Assembly (NCBI RefSeq): GCF_015627175.1
Contig: NZ_VTDQ01000017.1
Coordinates: forward strand, 1 to 51,107
Source of the DNA: Acinetobacter pollinis
GTDB taxonomy: Bacteria; Pseudomonadota; Gammaproteobacteria; Pseudomonadales; Moraxellaceae
Reading direction: 5' to 3'
DNA: 51,107 nt
In this document: piece after piece, positions 26,105 to 35,396 of the stretch
Position numbering within the stretch: position 1 is the first letter of the stretch
Layout: each line of letters begins with the position of its first letter
Made by a program: the position numbers and the translations under genes
Notes under the pieces: generated by a model
What the model was told of the DNA's origin: nothing
What the model saw: only the letters and a program-made list of their open reading frames with translations
The model's database searches: none

Positions 26105-26222
26105 AAATCGAATCGCATCATTCGATAATGTCGAAAATGCAGTCATTTTACACATTGAAAATACAACATTTTTAAGAATGTTCAGATAGAATCCTCTCAA
26201 TCATAAATGAAAAGGATTATCC

Positions 26223-27038
26223 ATGCTGACCTACCCCAATATTAACCCTATTGCGCTCGAGCTTGGGCCATTAAAAGTTCATTGGTATGGCATCATGTAC
26301 TTACTTGCTTTTTTATGTGCATGGGGTCTTGCTACATACCGCAGTAAACAACGTACAGATTGGGGATCTGAAATGATTTCAGATCTTATTTTTTATGGTG
26401 CACTTGGTGTGGTCGTAGGTGGACGTATTGGATATGTCATCTTTTACGAATTTGATCAGTTTATTGCCAATCCTTTATGGTTGTTTCAAGTATGGACAGG
26501 TGGCATGAGTTTTCATGGCGGCTTTATTGGCGTTATGGTTGCCATGATTTTATGGTGTCATAAATATAAAAAAACGTGGTTTCAAACCATGGACTTCATC
26601 GCTCCATGTGTCCCGACAGGTTTAATGTTTGGGCGACTAGGTAACTTTATTGGTGGCGAGTTATATGGACGTGCTGTAACAGACCCAAACTATCCTTTTG
26701 GGATGATTTTTCCTACAGACCCACTTCATTTGGTTCGTCATCCATCGCAAATTTATCAAGCACTATGCGAAGGGCTTTTACTTTTCATTATCTTATGGTG
26801 GTTTAGCTCAAAACCTCGTCCACGCATGGCAGTATCTGCACTTTTTCTTATTGGTTATGGTTTCGCACGCTTTGCCATGGAGTTCTTTAGAGAGCCCGAT
26901 GCAGACCAAGGCTACATTTTATTTGGTTGGATGACTAAGGGACAACTATTATCATTACCAATGGTTATTGCAGGCATTCTACTTATGGTTATTGCATATA
27001 AACGTAAAATCTATGACTGGAACATAAATAAAGTTTAA
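26223..27038 (+). CDS. lgt: Prolipoprotein diacylglyceryl transferase
   Basis: A 271-residue inner-membrane enzyme that adds diacylglycerol to the lipobox cysteine of prolipoproteins. Seven hydrophobic segments are seen. The HGGFIGV segment and the Lgt signature FGRLGNFIGGELYGR are both present, with RHPSQIYQALCEG further on. A GAAAAGGAT lies before the start. It is a single gene flanked by hairpins. Confidence 0.96.
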   Translation: MLTYPNINPIALELGPLKVHWYGIMYLLAFLCAWGLATYRSKQRTDWGSEMISDLIFYGALGVVVGGRIGYVIFYEFDQFIANPLWLFQVWTGGMSFHGGFIGVMVAMILWCHKYKKTWFQTMDFIAPCVPTGLMFGRLGNFIGGELYGRAVTDPNYPFGMIFPTDPLHLVRHPSQIYQALCEGLLLFIILWWFSSKPRPRMAVSALFLIGYGFARFAMEFFREPDADQGYILFGWMTKGQLLSLPMVIAGILLMVIAYKRKIYDWNINKV

Positions 27039-27051
27039 TACTAGACCAAAG

Positions 27052-27073
27052 CAAGGGAGTAAAAACTCCCTTG
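27052..27073 (+). terminator. Hairpin after lgt
   Basis: Perfect stem CAAGGGAG / TAAAAA / CTCCCTTG, 13 bases after the stop codon. No T run follows, so it may not terminate efficiently. Confidence 0.5.
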
Positions 27074-27113
27074 AATATGTTAAAATAAGTAAAAAATTTG
27101 ATAATCCTTTGCC

Positions 27114-27476
27114 ATGCTTGAATTTTGGTTTAATCGTAATAATTCTAAATTACATAAGTTATTTTTTCTTGTTATTGCAATATTCATTGCTATTACATTG
27201 CACTATCTCTTTCCAATGCCAATTAACTTAACACTACTATTTATTGGTGCAGGAGTTATTTTTTTAATTTGCCGTTTTTGTAAAATTCATATCACAAAAA
27301 ATAATCCTAAAGAGTTGTTATACCGTGTATTTACATGGATTCCACTCGCTTTTCTATGTGCCATCATTTTTACTCATGCTACCCAAAACATTTTAGACTG
27401 GGGCATTCAAGGTATTGTACAAATGATTATTACAATTTGTATTTTATCCATTCATCACCTTTTTATAAAAAAATAG
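27114..27476 (+). CDS. Hypothetical small membrane protein
   Basis: A 120-residue protein that I do not recognise. Four hydrophobic segments (about 14-33, 37-54, 73-88, 97-117) are separated by a basic loop CRFCKIHITKNNPKE. The N-terminus is short and cytoplasmic. The next gene starts nine bases after its stop and has a similar size and layout, so the two may form a membrane pair. Confidence 0.6.
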   Translation: MLEFWFNRNNSKLHKLFFLVIAIFIAITLHYLFPMPINLTLLFIGAGVIFLICRFCKIHITKNNPKELLYRVFTWIPLAFLCAIIFTHATQNILDWGIQGIVQMIITICILSIHHLFIKK

Positions 27477-27485
27477 ATAAATACT

Positions 27486-27839
27486 ATGTTCATATATTGG
27501 TATTCTAAAAAATGTACAAGACAAACTAAATTTATTGTCACCATTTTAACGTGTGTACTCATTTTGCTCTTACAAGCCGTCATTGAGCTGGCACCACTAT
27601 GGGTCATTATCAGTACTCTTGTAGGTATTGTTATGTATATTTATATGCACTTTCATACTAAGCTCAAATTACCCTATTGGTGTATTTGGCTTATCCCAAT
27701 TTTATTTTTTGTTTTGTTTTACACACTTACTCAAAACACATCTATTTTTCTGTTTGGACAAATTATTTTATTTTGTTTTTTAGGCTTTTCGCTTGCCTCT
27801 ATTTATGCAAACAAACAGCCAAGAAATTCGTCTGAATAA
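27486..27839 (+). CDS. Hypothetical small membrane protein
   Basis: A 117-residue, unrecognised protein with a basic N-terminus (MFIYWYSKKCTRQTK) and four hydrophobic segments (about 16-34, 36-53, 64-83, 86-107), ending in a short polar tail ANKQPRNSSE. It has the same topology as the preceding gene and is probably co-transcribed, possibly a distant duplicate. No functional motif is visible. Confidence 0.6.
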   Translation: MFIYWYSKKCTRQTKFIVTILTCVLILLLQAVIELAPLWVIISTLVGIVMYIYMHFHTKLKLPYWCIWLIPILFFVLFYTLTQNTSIFLFGQIILFCFLGFSLASIYANKQPRNSSE

Positions 27840-27958
27840 GCTATACTATATGTGAAAGTATGACATTGCGTACGCTAGCAATGATTGCATATGATGCATC
27901 ACAATTTTGATTTTTTAAAATTGCTCCAAATATATTTGAGCAACATGATAGGAATATT

Positions 27959-28801
27959 ATGAGAACGTATCTTAACTTACTCCAACATATCTTAGATAAC
28001 GGTGGTAATAAAGGTGACCGCACAGGTACAGGCACTCGCTCCGTATTTGGACACCAGATGCGTTTTGACCTTACAAAGGGCTTCCCACTTCTTACAACTA
28101 AAAAAGTTCACTTTCGTTCGATTGTGATAGAACTTTTATGGTTTCTCAAAGGCGATACCAATGTTAAATACTTACAAGACAATAAAGTAAGTATTTGGGA
28201 CGAATGGGCAACTGCCGAACAAACTGCTCGATTTAACCGTCCAGCAGGAGAGCTTGGGCCAGTATATGGTCATCAATGGAGAAACTTTGGTGCGACACAA
28301 TTGGATCAGGGGCAATATGCACAAGATGGATTTGACCAAATTCAGTGGTTAATCCACGAAATTAAAACCAATCCAGATTCACGTCGCTTAATCGTTTCGG
28401 GATGGAATCCCCAAGAAGCCAATAAAGTTGCACTTCCTCCATGTCATACCCTATTCCAGTTTTTTGTACATGATGGAAAGTTATCTTGCCAACTTTACCA
28501 ACGTAGTGCAGATGTGTTCTTAGGCGTACCATTCAATATTGCTAGCTATGCATTATTAACACATATGATTGCACAAGTTTGTGACCTTGAAGTAGGTGAC
28601 TTTGTTTGGACTGGTGGCGATACTCATTTATATGCCAATCATTTTGAGCAAGCAAAGCAACAATTGTCTCGTGATCCTCTTGAACTATGTCAGTTATATT
28701 TAAATCCAGAAATTAAAAATATTTTTGACTTTACGTTTGAAGATATTGAAATCAGAAACTATCAATCTCATCCTGCAATTAAAGCACCGGTGGCTGTATG
28801 A
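27959..28801 (+). CDS. thyA: Thymidylate synthase
   Basis: A 280-residue enzyme that converts dUMP to dTMP with methylenetetrahydrofolate. The catalytic cysteine is C162 in [13 protein letters not shown]21 lies in GDRTGTGT, and the C-terminal [14 protein letters not shown] closes the active site. AGGAAT precedes the start. The stop overlaps folA by four bases (ATGA), giving the thyA-folA coupling that regenerates folate used in the same reaction. Confidence 0.97.
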   Translation: MRTYLNLLQHILDNGGNKGDRTGTGTRSVFGHQMRFDLTKGFPLLTTKKVHFRSIVIELLWFLKGDTNVKYLQDNKVSIWDEWATAEQTARFNRPAGELGPVYGHQWRNFGATQLDQGQYAQDGFDQIQWLIHEIKTNPDSRRLIVSGWNPQEANKVALPPCHTLFQFFVHDGKLSCQLYQRSADVFLGVPFNIASYALLTHMIAQVCDLEVGDFVWTGGDTHLYANHFEQAKQQLSRDPLELCQLYLNPEIKNIFDFTFEDIEIRNYQSHPAIKAPVAV

Positions 28802-29313
28802 GTATAAACAATATAGAAATTGTGCATGTTGTTGCAATGGATCAACAATACTGCATTGGCAAAAATAATGACTTACCATGGCACCTCCCCTTAGACCTCA
28901 AACACTTTAAAGAGGTTACACAAGGGGGCGTCATTGTTATGGGACGCAAAACATTAGAGTCTATGGGTCGAGCATTGCCCAAACGTATAAATTGGGTCAT
29001 TACACGTGATCCATCGTGGCAGTTTAAAAATGTAAAAACTGCCGACTCTATTGAAAATGCATTAGCTCAAGCAATAGAAGATGTTCCACACAGTGAACAA
29101 CCTTCAAAAATCTTTATCATTGGTGGTGGTGAAATATTTAAACAGACTATTCATCTTGCAGATTGTTTAGAACTCACGCATATTGACTTAGTCGTTGAAA
29201 ATGGTAATGCTTACTATCCAACGATTCCAAGTGAATTTGAAAAAATAGCCAGTTCCAAACACTATGATGAGGCCAGTAATACTCATTTTGAGTTTGCAAC
29301 TTATAAAAAATAA
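28798..29313 (+). CDS. folA: Dihydrofolate reductase
   Basis: A 171-residue NADPH-dependent enzyme. The Met20-loop segment [18 protein letters not shown], catalytic D33 (equivalent to E. coli D27), VMGRKT, VITRD and the GGGEIF NADPH motif are all present. Overlaps thyA by four bases. A DUF4105 membrane protein follows 22 bases later, possibly in the same transcript. Confidence 0.96.
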   Translation: MSINNIEIVHVVAMDQQYCIGKNNDLPWHLPLDLKHFKEVTQGGVIVMGRKTLESMGRALPKRINWVITRDPSWQFKNVKTADSIENALAQAIEDVPHSEQPSKIFIIGGGEIFKQTIHLADCLELTHIDLVVENGNAYYPTIPSEFEKIASSKHYDEASNTHFEFATYKK

Positions 29314-29335
29314 CAACTTATATTTCAATACAATA

Positions 29336-30400
29336 ATGATAAAAAATATTGATTTCCACCCATCTATTTCAGCCCTATCTATAGGGCTGGTTCATTTTTT
29401 ATTTAGCTTCTTTGTGTTGAGCTTTAGTATTTGGCTCATCCTTGCATTGTGGGTACATAAACCCGTTGGTAGATCTTTAACTTTGGTGCTTATTGCTGTT
29501 TGGGTTTCGTTCGCACTGAGTATTTTGGGTATCTATTTCACCTCTTTTTTCTTTACCCCAATGATTGATATTGCCATTTTTCTAACGGGTGTTCTTCTAA
29601 GTTTACTTTGGTACTTTCATATTCAGCCACAGCAAGATAGAGCTTGGAGTCCAGAAGTTTCTAAACTACTCACTTATTCTAAGTATAAGAATACAATCAC
29701 TTTAAATAATGTACGTAATTTTAAGTGGCATACAGATAAAACCTACGAAGTATGTTGGGAAACTAGAGTTTTTAATCTTGACCACATTACAGGAGTAAAC
29801 ATTATTACATCCTATTGGATGGGTCCTCAAATCGCACATACATTAGTAAGTTTTAACTTCTCAGATCAACGCCCGATTGTCTTTTCAATTGAGATTAGAA
29901 AACAAATACATGAGGGTTTTTCTGCTATTGGAGGGTTTTTCAGACAATTTGAGCTGAGTCTTATCGCTTCTGATGAAAAAGATATTCTGTATACACGCAG
30001 TAATATTCGTAAGGAGAAAGTCTATTTTTTCCCTATACGCATGCAAAAACATCAAATGCAACATCTCTTTCAAGAATATCTAACAACCGCAGATGAGCTT
30101 AAAGCCTCACCTCGATGGTACAATACCCTTACGAGTAACTGTACAACCATTGTATTTGATATGGTACAAGCTGTGAATCCACATCAACTACCTAAAGATT
30201 ATCGAATACTATTGTCAGGCTACTTACCAAATTATTTATATGACAGTGGCGTACTTGATCACCAGTGGAATATCGAAGAATGGTATGAGCATGCTTATAT
30301 TAATCCACGCACTAAAAACTTCACATATCTTGAAGATCAAAGTAGCGAGCAATTCTCATATCTTATCCGATTAGGTTTACCACAAGCCATTTCTTCATAA
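29336..30400 (+). CDS. DUF4105 (Lnb N-terminal-like) membrane protein
   Basis: A 354-residue protein. The start at 29336 (MIKNIDFHPS) is preferred to an upstream ATG at 29264 because the latter lies inside folA. Three hydrophobic segments occupy about residues 10-36, 43-62 and 67-84. A large domain follows that I assign to DUF4105 (PF13387): TYEVCWETRVFNL, SYWMGPQIAHTLVSF, RPIVFSIEIRKQ and YNTLTSNCTT. The His in AHTLVSF and the Cys in SNCTT are candidate catalytic residues of a thiol-enzyme-like fold. DUF4105 is present in the Bacteroides lipoprotein N-acyltransferase Lnb, so an acyl-transfer or hydrolytic role at the outer face of the inner membrane is possible but unproved. Confidence 0.7.
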   Translation: MIKNIDFHPSISALSIGLVHFLFSFFVLSFSIWLILALWVHKPVGRSLTLVLIAVWVSFALSILGIYFTSFFFTPMIDIAIFLTGVLLSLLWYFHIQPQQDRAWSPEVSKLLTYSKYKNTITLNNVRNFKWHTDKTYEVCWETRVFNLDHITGVNIITSYWMGPQIAHTLVSFNFSDQRPIVFSIEIRKQIHEGFSAIGGFFRQFELSLIASDEKDILYTRSNIRKEKVYFFPIRMQKHQMQHLFQEYLTTADELKASPRWYNTLTSNCTTIVFDMVQAVNPHQLPKDYRILLSGYLPNYLYDSGVLDHQWNIEEWYEHAYINPRTKNFTYLEDQSSEQFSYLIRLGLPQAISS

Positions 30401-30451
30401 AAATAGTATTTCTAGTGGAAATCCCATATTTCCTGCATGTAATTACAAAAA

Positions 30452-30468
30452 ATTAATCAAGACTTAAT
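30452..30468 (+). promoter_or_regulatory. PmrA box upstream of the lipid A modification operon
   Basis: ATTAAT-CAAGA-CTTAAT is an exact match to the Acinetobacter PmrA pattern HTTAAK-N5-HTTAAK and lies 81 bases before the deacetylase start. Binding by PmrA is inferred from the match and from the known PmrB control of naxD in A. baumannii. Confidence 0.65.
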
Positions 30469-30549
30469 CCAGTTCGGCAATAGTAAGTCACTACTTCTCG
30501 TGAAACTGTTCGCGAATTTCTCCTTTATATTGCCATCTGGAACTGTAAC

Positions 30550-31344
30550 ATGAAATTGGTTTGTTATTGTGCAGATGATTTTGCCATGAATGCCGAAATC
30601 ACACATGCCATCCTTCATCTACTTCATCAGAAAGTCATACAAGCCACCTCATGTATGACTCAGTCTCCTTATTGGTTCGACCATGCAGCCAAATTATTAG
30701 ATGTTCAACAGCCATTTAATATTGGATTGCATCTAAATTTCACACACAACTTTAACGATGAAGATTATATTCACTCTCTTAATACATGTATTAGAAAAGC
30801 ATGGAGCCATACGCTTAGTCAACATCACATACGTCAAAGTATTGAAAAACAATGGGGAAGTTTTATAGAGGCAACAGGTAAACAACCTGATTTTATTGAT
30901 GGGCATCAGCATGTACATCAGTTCCCTGTAATTCGAGAAATCTTGATCAGTTTTTTAAAGGAAAAAAAATTTAAAGGGTGGATTAGAAGCCTAAACCAGC
31001 CCCTTTATATTCAAGGTTATCAACTCAAAACATATATTTTACATACATTAGGAGCAAAGAAACTCCAATCGCTATGTACTACACATCACATCCCAACAAA
31101 TGCTTACTTTGCTGGTATTTATAATTTTTCAACGACTGTCGACTATGCTTTCCTTAATCAAAAATGGTTGAAACATGCTCAAGAAAACACCCTAATTATG
31201 TGTCACCCTTCCCTTACAACAACACAGCTAGAAGATCCAATTTACCTTGCGCGTATTAACGAATACAACTACTTAAGCTCTCCTCAATTTTTAGAAGACT
31301 GTCATCGCTTTAACGTTCAATTAGCACCTATCGGAGCAATATAG
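30550..31344 (+). CDS. naxD: YdjC-family deacetylase, NaxD-like
   Basis: A 264-residue deacetylase of the YdjC/ChbG family (PF04794). Metal-binding and catalytic residues are visible in order: D9-D10 (CADDFAMN), H61 (GLHLNF), and H119/H121 with H123 (DGHQHVH). In Francisella and A. baumannii the family member NaxD deacetylates undecaprenyl-phosphate-linked GalNAc so that galactosamine can be moved to lipid A. Assignment to NaxD rests on the downstream genes, which supply the other steps, and on the PmrA box. The next gene begins three bases after its stop. Confidence 0.78.
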   Translation: MKLVCYCADDFAMNAEITHAILHLLHQKVIQATSCMTQSPYWFDHAAKLLDVQQPFNIGLHLNFTHNFNDEDYIHSLNTCIRKAWSHTLSQHHIRQSIEKQWGSFIEATGKQPDFIDGHQHVHQFPVIREILISFLKEKKFKGWIRSLNQPLYIQGYQLKTYILHTLGAKKLQSLCTTHHIPTNAYFAGIYNFSTTVDYAFLNQKWLKHAQENTLIMCHPSLTTTQLEDPIYLARINEYNYLSSPQFLEDCHRFNVQLAPIGAI

Positions 31345-31347
31345 ATA

Positions 31348-32289
31348 ATGAGCAGAGAAACTCCTTTTTTATCTTGTATCGTTCCCGCTTTTAATGAAAG
31401 TGAGAATTTACAGAAGTTTATCCCTGCTTTGGCAAAGACGCTTGAAGCTGAAAATATTCAATTTGAAATTTTAGTCGTCGATGATGGGAGCAAAGATAAT
31501 TCTATTGCAACCTTATCTTCTATGTTAGATAAATATCCATTACGTATTCTAGAATTATCTCGAAATTTTGGTAAAGAGGCTGCACTCAGCGCAGGTATAG
31601 ATCATGTTTCAGATAGACATCTAGCACTATTAATTGATGCAGATTTTCAGCATCCTTTAGATGCCATTCCAACCATGCTTTCTCTTTGGAAGGAAGGATA
31701 TGACATGGTGTATGGCATTCGTAACCGTAATACTGAATCACCTCTTAAGAAATTCCTCACCAATATCTATTACAAAATTTTAAACTTTAGTTCAGACATT
31801 GAAATTCCAGAAAATGCAGGCGACTTTAGATTATTAGATCGTAAAGTTGTTACAGCTCTCAAGGCACTACCTGAAAAAAACCGTTATATGAAAGGACTTT
31901 TTGCATGGGTAGGTTTTAAATCTATTGGTATACACTTTTCTGAGCTTGAGCGAGAAAATGGACAAACACATTTTAATATTAAAGCCCTGTTTAATTTAAC
32001 TCTTGCAGGCTTAACAGGCTTTTCAAATCTTCCATTAAGACTGTGTATGGGGTTTGGTGCATTACTGGCTTGTTGCTCTATGAGCTATGGTATATGGATT
32101 ATTATCGAAACTTTATTTCAAGGCATTGATGTTCCCGGCTGGGCAACCCTTATTGTCGCTATTAGCCTATTGGGTGGCATTCAACTCTTATTTTTGGGGA
32201 TCGTGGGAGAATATATTAGTCGAATATATACTGAAACAAAGGGTCGACCACAATATATTATTGCTCAAGAACATCATCATCACCGATAA
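31348..32289 (+). CDS. Polyprenyl-phosphate glycosyltransferase (GT2, GtrB/FlmF2-like)
   Basis: A 313-residue enzyme with a GT-A catalytic domain: VVDDGSKDNS (43-52), LSRNFGKEAALSAG, IDADFQHP (metal-binding DAD at 97-99), AGDFRLLDR and RYMKGLFAWVGF. Two C-terminal membrane helices lie at about 229-255 and 264-290. It is expected to load a sugar from a nucleotide donor onto undecaprenyl phosphate on the cytoplasmic face. In this operon it would make the substrate for the NaxD-like deacetylase. It starts three bases after that gene and ends 11 before the flippase gene. Confidence 0.85.
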   Translation: MSRETPFLSCIVPAFNESENLQKFIPALAKTLEAENIQFEILVVDDGSKDNSIATLSSMLDKYPLRILELSRNFGKEAALSAGIDHVSDRHLALLIDADFQHPLDAIPTMLSLWKEGYDMVYGIRNRNTESPLKKFLTNIYYKILNFSSDIEIPENAGDFRLLDRKVVTALKALPEKNRYMKGLFAWVGFKSIGIHFSELERENGQTHFNIKALFNLTLAGLTGFSNLPLRLCMGFGALLACCSMSYGIWIIIETLFQGIDVPGWATLIVAISLLGGIQLLFLGIVGEYISRIYTETKGRPQYIIAQEHHHHR

Positions 32290-32300
32290 CCCAATTTTTT

Positions 32301-32681
32301 ATGTTTGAACTCATTAGATTTTTTTGTGTAGGAATATGTGCGGCACTGACTCACTATTTTATTGTCATATGTTTATATCAATATTTTAGTATTGCCTTAA
32401 GTTTAAGCAATTTTATTGCTTTTTGTATTGCACTATGGGTGAGCTACTTTGGTCATAAATATTTTACATTTCGGACTCAAACCCAAAACTCTGGCCATAC
32501 ATTTTTGAAGTTTATTCTTGTGGCCACTATAGGATTTCTTTTTAACGAAGGTCTTCTTCTTATAGGCCACGCTATTTTTCATACATCTCCTATACAGTGG
32601 ATCGTTATTCTTGCCATCTTTCTTACAGCAATACTGACTTTCATACTTAATAAATTTTTTACATTTAAAATATTGGAATAA
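32301..32681 (+). CDS. GtrA-family flippase-like protein
   Basis: A 126-residue protein of the GtrA family (PF04138) with four hydrophobic helices. The conserved cytoplasmic motif SYFGHKYFTFRTQ lies between the second and third helices. A second one, LNKFFTFK, is at the C-terminus. GtrA proteins are thought to flip polyprenyl-phosphate-sugars to the periplasmic side. It is placed between the GtrB-like and ArnT-like genes, as expected for a loading-flipping-transfer pathway. Confidence 0.88.
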   Translation: MFELIRFFCVGICAALTHYFIVICLYQYFSIALSLSNFIAFCIALWVSYFGHKYFTFRTQTQNSGHTFLKFILVATIGFLFNEGLLLIGHAIFHTSPIQWIVILAIFLTAILTFILNKFFTFKILE

Positions 32682-32688
32682 TATCCAT

Positions 32689-34326
32689 ATGTTTCCTTCA
32701 TTTAAGTCTTCAAACATACTTCTTGGTCTTCTTTCAATATGGCTTTTTATTTTGTCTATGATTCGACCAATGTCAGTACCAGATGAAGGTCGTTATGCAG
32801 ATATTAGCCGTCGTATGATGGAAACAGGAGACTGGTTAATTCCTCGGCTCAATGATTTACCATTTATGCATAAGCCTCCTCTCTTACACTGGTTAACTGC
32901 AGCTTTAATGGAAGTGTTTGGACCTCATTTATGGGTTGCTCGTCTTGTTCCAACGTTATCCGCTATTCTTTTTATGTATGGTCTTTTTATATTCACTAAA
33001 AAGTATATCCATGAAGGTATTGCACAAATAGCTGTAGGTATTTTTGCAACCAATCTACTGATCTTTGGCAGTGCACAATATGTTAATCATGACTTACTCG
33101 TTGCTACATGGATTAGCCTGACTGTTTTTTGTTTTGTAGACTTTATTCTTTCAGGTAAAAAAACTATTCTTTATTTAGGGTATGTTTTTTGTGCTTTGGG
33201 CTTTTTAAGTAAAGGACTGATTGGTATTCTTATTCCAGGTATGATTATTTTACCTTGGATGTTGATGCTTAAAGAATATAGAAAGATTCTTACTGTACTT
33301 CACCCATTTGGTTTGATTCTTTTTGCATGCATTGCCCTACCATGGGTCATTAATGTACAAATTCATTATAATAATTTTTTAAACTACTTCTTTATAGAAC
33401 AGCAGTTTAGTCGTTTTAACTCAGGTGAATTTAATAACAAGCAACCTTGGTTCTTTTACACACTCATTGTATTTGTGAGTTTCGTTCCTTCACTGCTTAT
33501 TAATGGTTTTAAACTACCTAAAGTCGCTTTAAACTCTATTCCACGACCTATCTTAATTTTATGCATATGGTGGAGTATTTCTGTTCTTACCTTCTTTTCA
33601 ATTCCACCATCTAAATTGGCAGGTTATATTCTTCCTGTAATTGCACCACTTATCATTTTAATCGCTACCTTTACTTTTTATAATACTCATCAGATAAAAA
33701 ATAAACTACAGATCTATGCAGTTCCAATACTTCTTTTTTTCAGTATAAGTAGCCTTGCTCTTACCCCTATATTTAAAAAAAATAATCCTTTTATTCAAAA
33801 CCAACAATGGGCGATATGGATTACTACCACTGCCCTTATTTGTGTTTTAAGTATACTAATTATACTATACAAAAATAGAAGGCTCACTTTCTTAAATTAT
33901 AGTTTAGGCGCCTTACTTTTATTGTGTACGACCATTACTTTTGCCGTAAACTTTTTAGATATAAAGTCAAATCGTGATCAAATTGGTTTTGCACCAATAA
34001 TTCGAGCAGAGAGTAAAATTGTTTTTTATCAGTTCTACTTTTATGATTTACCTTTCTTGCTCGACTTAAAATCTCCTGTATATGTTGTAAATAGATGGAA
34101 AGACATTAATACAGACAGCTCAGCTTTAGAGCTAAAAGATGGGTTACGCTTTGCACCTGAGAAAGAAAAATACTTATGGAATCACTCAGAGTTTCAAAAA
34201 CAACTAGATACACAGCAAAAACTCACCGTATTTGCAAAATCAGGTAGCCTCAATCTTTCTTCAAGCAAATATTCATACCGTATTCTGCATTTTAGAAACT
34301 ACGATATTTATTTCTTCAATCAATAA
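32689..34326 (+). CDS. ArnT/FlmK-like lipid A aminosugar transferase
   Basis: A 545-residue integral membrane glycosyltransferase of the ArnT/PMT group (GT83-like) with about 12 hydrophobic helices. The first periplasmic loop carries the signature SVPDEGRYADISRRMMETGD followed by HKPPLLHWLTAALMEVFG, including the acidic pair needed for catalysis. A periplasmic C-terminal domain (about 425-545) follows the last helix. By operon logic it transfers the deacetylated sugar from the lipid carrier to lipid A. The sugar is inferred to be galactosamine, not shown. The gene starts seven bases after gtrA-like. Confidence 0.85.
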   Translation: MFPSFKSSNILLGLLSIWLFILSMIRPMSVPDEGRYADISRRMMETGDWLIPRLNDLPFMHKPPLLHWLTAALMEVFGPHLWVARLVPTLSAILFMYGLFIFTKKYIHEGIAQIAVGIFATNLLIFGSAQYVNHDLLVATWISLTVFCFVDFILSGKKTILYLGYVFCALGFLSKGLIGILIPGMIILPWMLMLKEYRKILTVLHPFGLILFACIALPWVINVQIHYNNFLNYFFIEQQFSRFNSGEFNNKQPWFFYTLIVFVSFVPSLLINGFKLPKVALNSIPRPILILCIWWSISVLTFFSIPPSKLAGYILPVIAPLIILIATFTFYNTHQIKNKLQIYAVPILLFFSISSLALTPIFKKNNPFIQNQQWAIWITTTALICVLSILIILYKNRRLTFLNYSLGALLLLCTTITFAVNFLDIKSNRDQIGFAPIIRAESKIVFYQFYFYDLPFLLDLKSPVYVVNRWKDINTDSSALELKDGLRFAPEKEKYLWNHSEFQKQLDTQQKLTVFAKSGSLNLSSSKYSYRILHFRNYDIYFFNQ

Positions 34327-34439
34327 GTACATCTAACAATAGGCATTAAAAATTACGCTATTTTTCAACAAAACATCATTTCTATTTTATTTTAAAATTT
34401 ATATGATAATGAATAAATTCATATGAAAGAGAATATCTC

Positions 34440-34958
34440 ATGCAACAAGCATTGTTCGGAGGCGGTTGTTTTTGGTGTATCGAAGCCGTTATACGTGAGC
34501 TAAAAGGTGTAACTAAAGTAGAAAATGGATATGCAGGTGGAATAACAACAAATCCAACCTACAAGTCTGTATGTGAAGGTACAACTGAACATGCTGAGGT
34601 TGTTTATGTAGAATATGATGAGACCCAAATCACCTACCAAGATTTACTCAATGTATTCTTTGGTATGCATGATCCGACAACACTGAATCGTCAAGGTAAT
34701 GATATTGGTACACAATATCGTTCAGTTATTTTCTATTATAACCACGAACAAAAACAGACTGCTAAAGAAATGATAAACACATTAAAAGCAGATGGTATTG
34801 ATGTGGTTACACAACTAGAAACAGTGCCTACTTTTTATCGAGCTGAAGAATATCATCAAAATTTTTATGCAAAAAATCCCGAGCAAGGCTACTGTAATTT
34901 TTCCATTCCACCAAAACTTTTAAAACTTCGTAAAAAATTCCAAAATCTAATGAAGTAA
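34440..34958 (+). CDS. msrA: Peptide methionine sulfoxide reductase MsrA
   Basis: A 172-residue enzyme that reduces methionine-S-sulfoxide in proteins. The active site GGGCFWC puts the catalytic cysteine at C10 near the N-terminus. [26 protein letters not shown] and GTQYRS are family motifs, and a later Cys in QGYCNFSI may resolve the disulfide. It lies alone between the lipid A operon and the tonB-exbBD operon. Confidence 0.96.
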   Translation: MQQALFGGGCFWCIEAVIRELKGVTKVENGYAGGITTNPTYKSVCEGTTEHAEVVYVEYDETQITYQDLLNVFFGMHDPTTLNRQGNDIGTQYRSVIFYYNHEQKQTAKEMINTLKADGIDVVTQLETVPTFYRAEEYHQNFYAKNPEQGYCNFSIPPKLLKLRKKFQNLMK

Positions 34959-34988
34959 AAAAAAGACTGGTTTTAACCAGTCTTTTTT
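34957..34988. terminator. Bidirectional terminator between msrA and exbD
   Basis: A run of A, AGACTGG, short loop, CCAGTCT and a run of T make a symmetric hairpin between converging genes. Confidence 0.88.
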
Positions 34989-34991
34989 TAT

Positions 34992-35396
34992 TTAGTTTTC
35001 ACTTACAAAGGAAATATCGCTCAATCCTGCTTCGCTCGCACGTGACATGACTTGTGCTACAGTATCATAACGAGATTCTTTATCCGCACGAAGCTGTACA
35101 GTTGGTTTTTGTTCTGCTGTACCTGCCTCATGAAATCGTTTCGCCAACTCATCTAATGAGATCATTTGGTCATTCCAAGCGACCTGCCCCTTAGCATCGA
35201 TACTTACTGTAATTGCTTTGGGTGGCGGAGTCGTTATTTCCGCTGTCGTTTTGGGTAAAGTCAGCGGAATTGATGGATTCGCAACAGTTGCAGTTACTAA
35301 GAAAATGATCATCAATACCAGCATAATATCAATCAATGGAATGAGGTTCATCTCATTCATGCCAGAATCTTGATCTTCACCCAATTGAAAGCCCAT
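34992..35396 (-). CDS. exbD: Biopolymer transport protein ExbD
   Basis: A 134-residue inner-membrane protein with one N-terminal helix (NLIPLIDIMLVLMIIFLVTA), including the proton-channel aspartate D23. A periplasmic domain with the ExbD/TolR fold ends in SDISFVSEN. Together with ExbB it powers TonB. Its start codon overlaps the exbB stop by one base, and it is last in tonB-exbB-exbD. Confidence 0.95.
   Translation of the reverse strand: MGFQLGEDQDSGMNEMNLIPLIDIMLVLMIIFLVTATVANPSIPLTLPKTTAEITTPPPKAITVSIDAKGQVAWNDQMISLDELAKRFHEAGTAEQKPTVQLRADKESRYDTVAQVMSRASEAGLSDISFVSEN

Noticed and set aside
27902..27923. CAATTTT/AAAATTG hairpin before thyA as a riboswitch
   Set aside because: The arms are only seven AT-rich pairs, likely by chance in this base composition, and no known riboswitch core is present.
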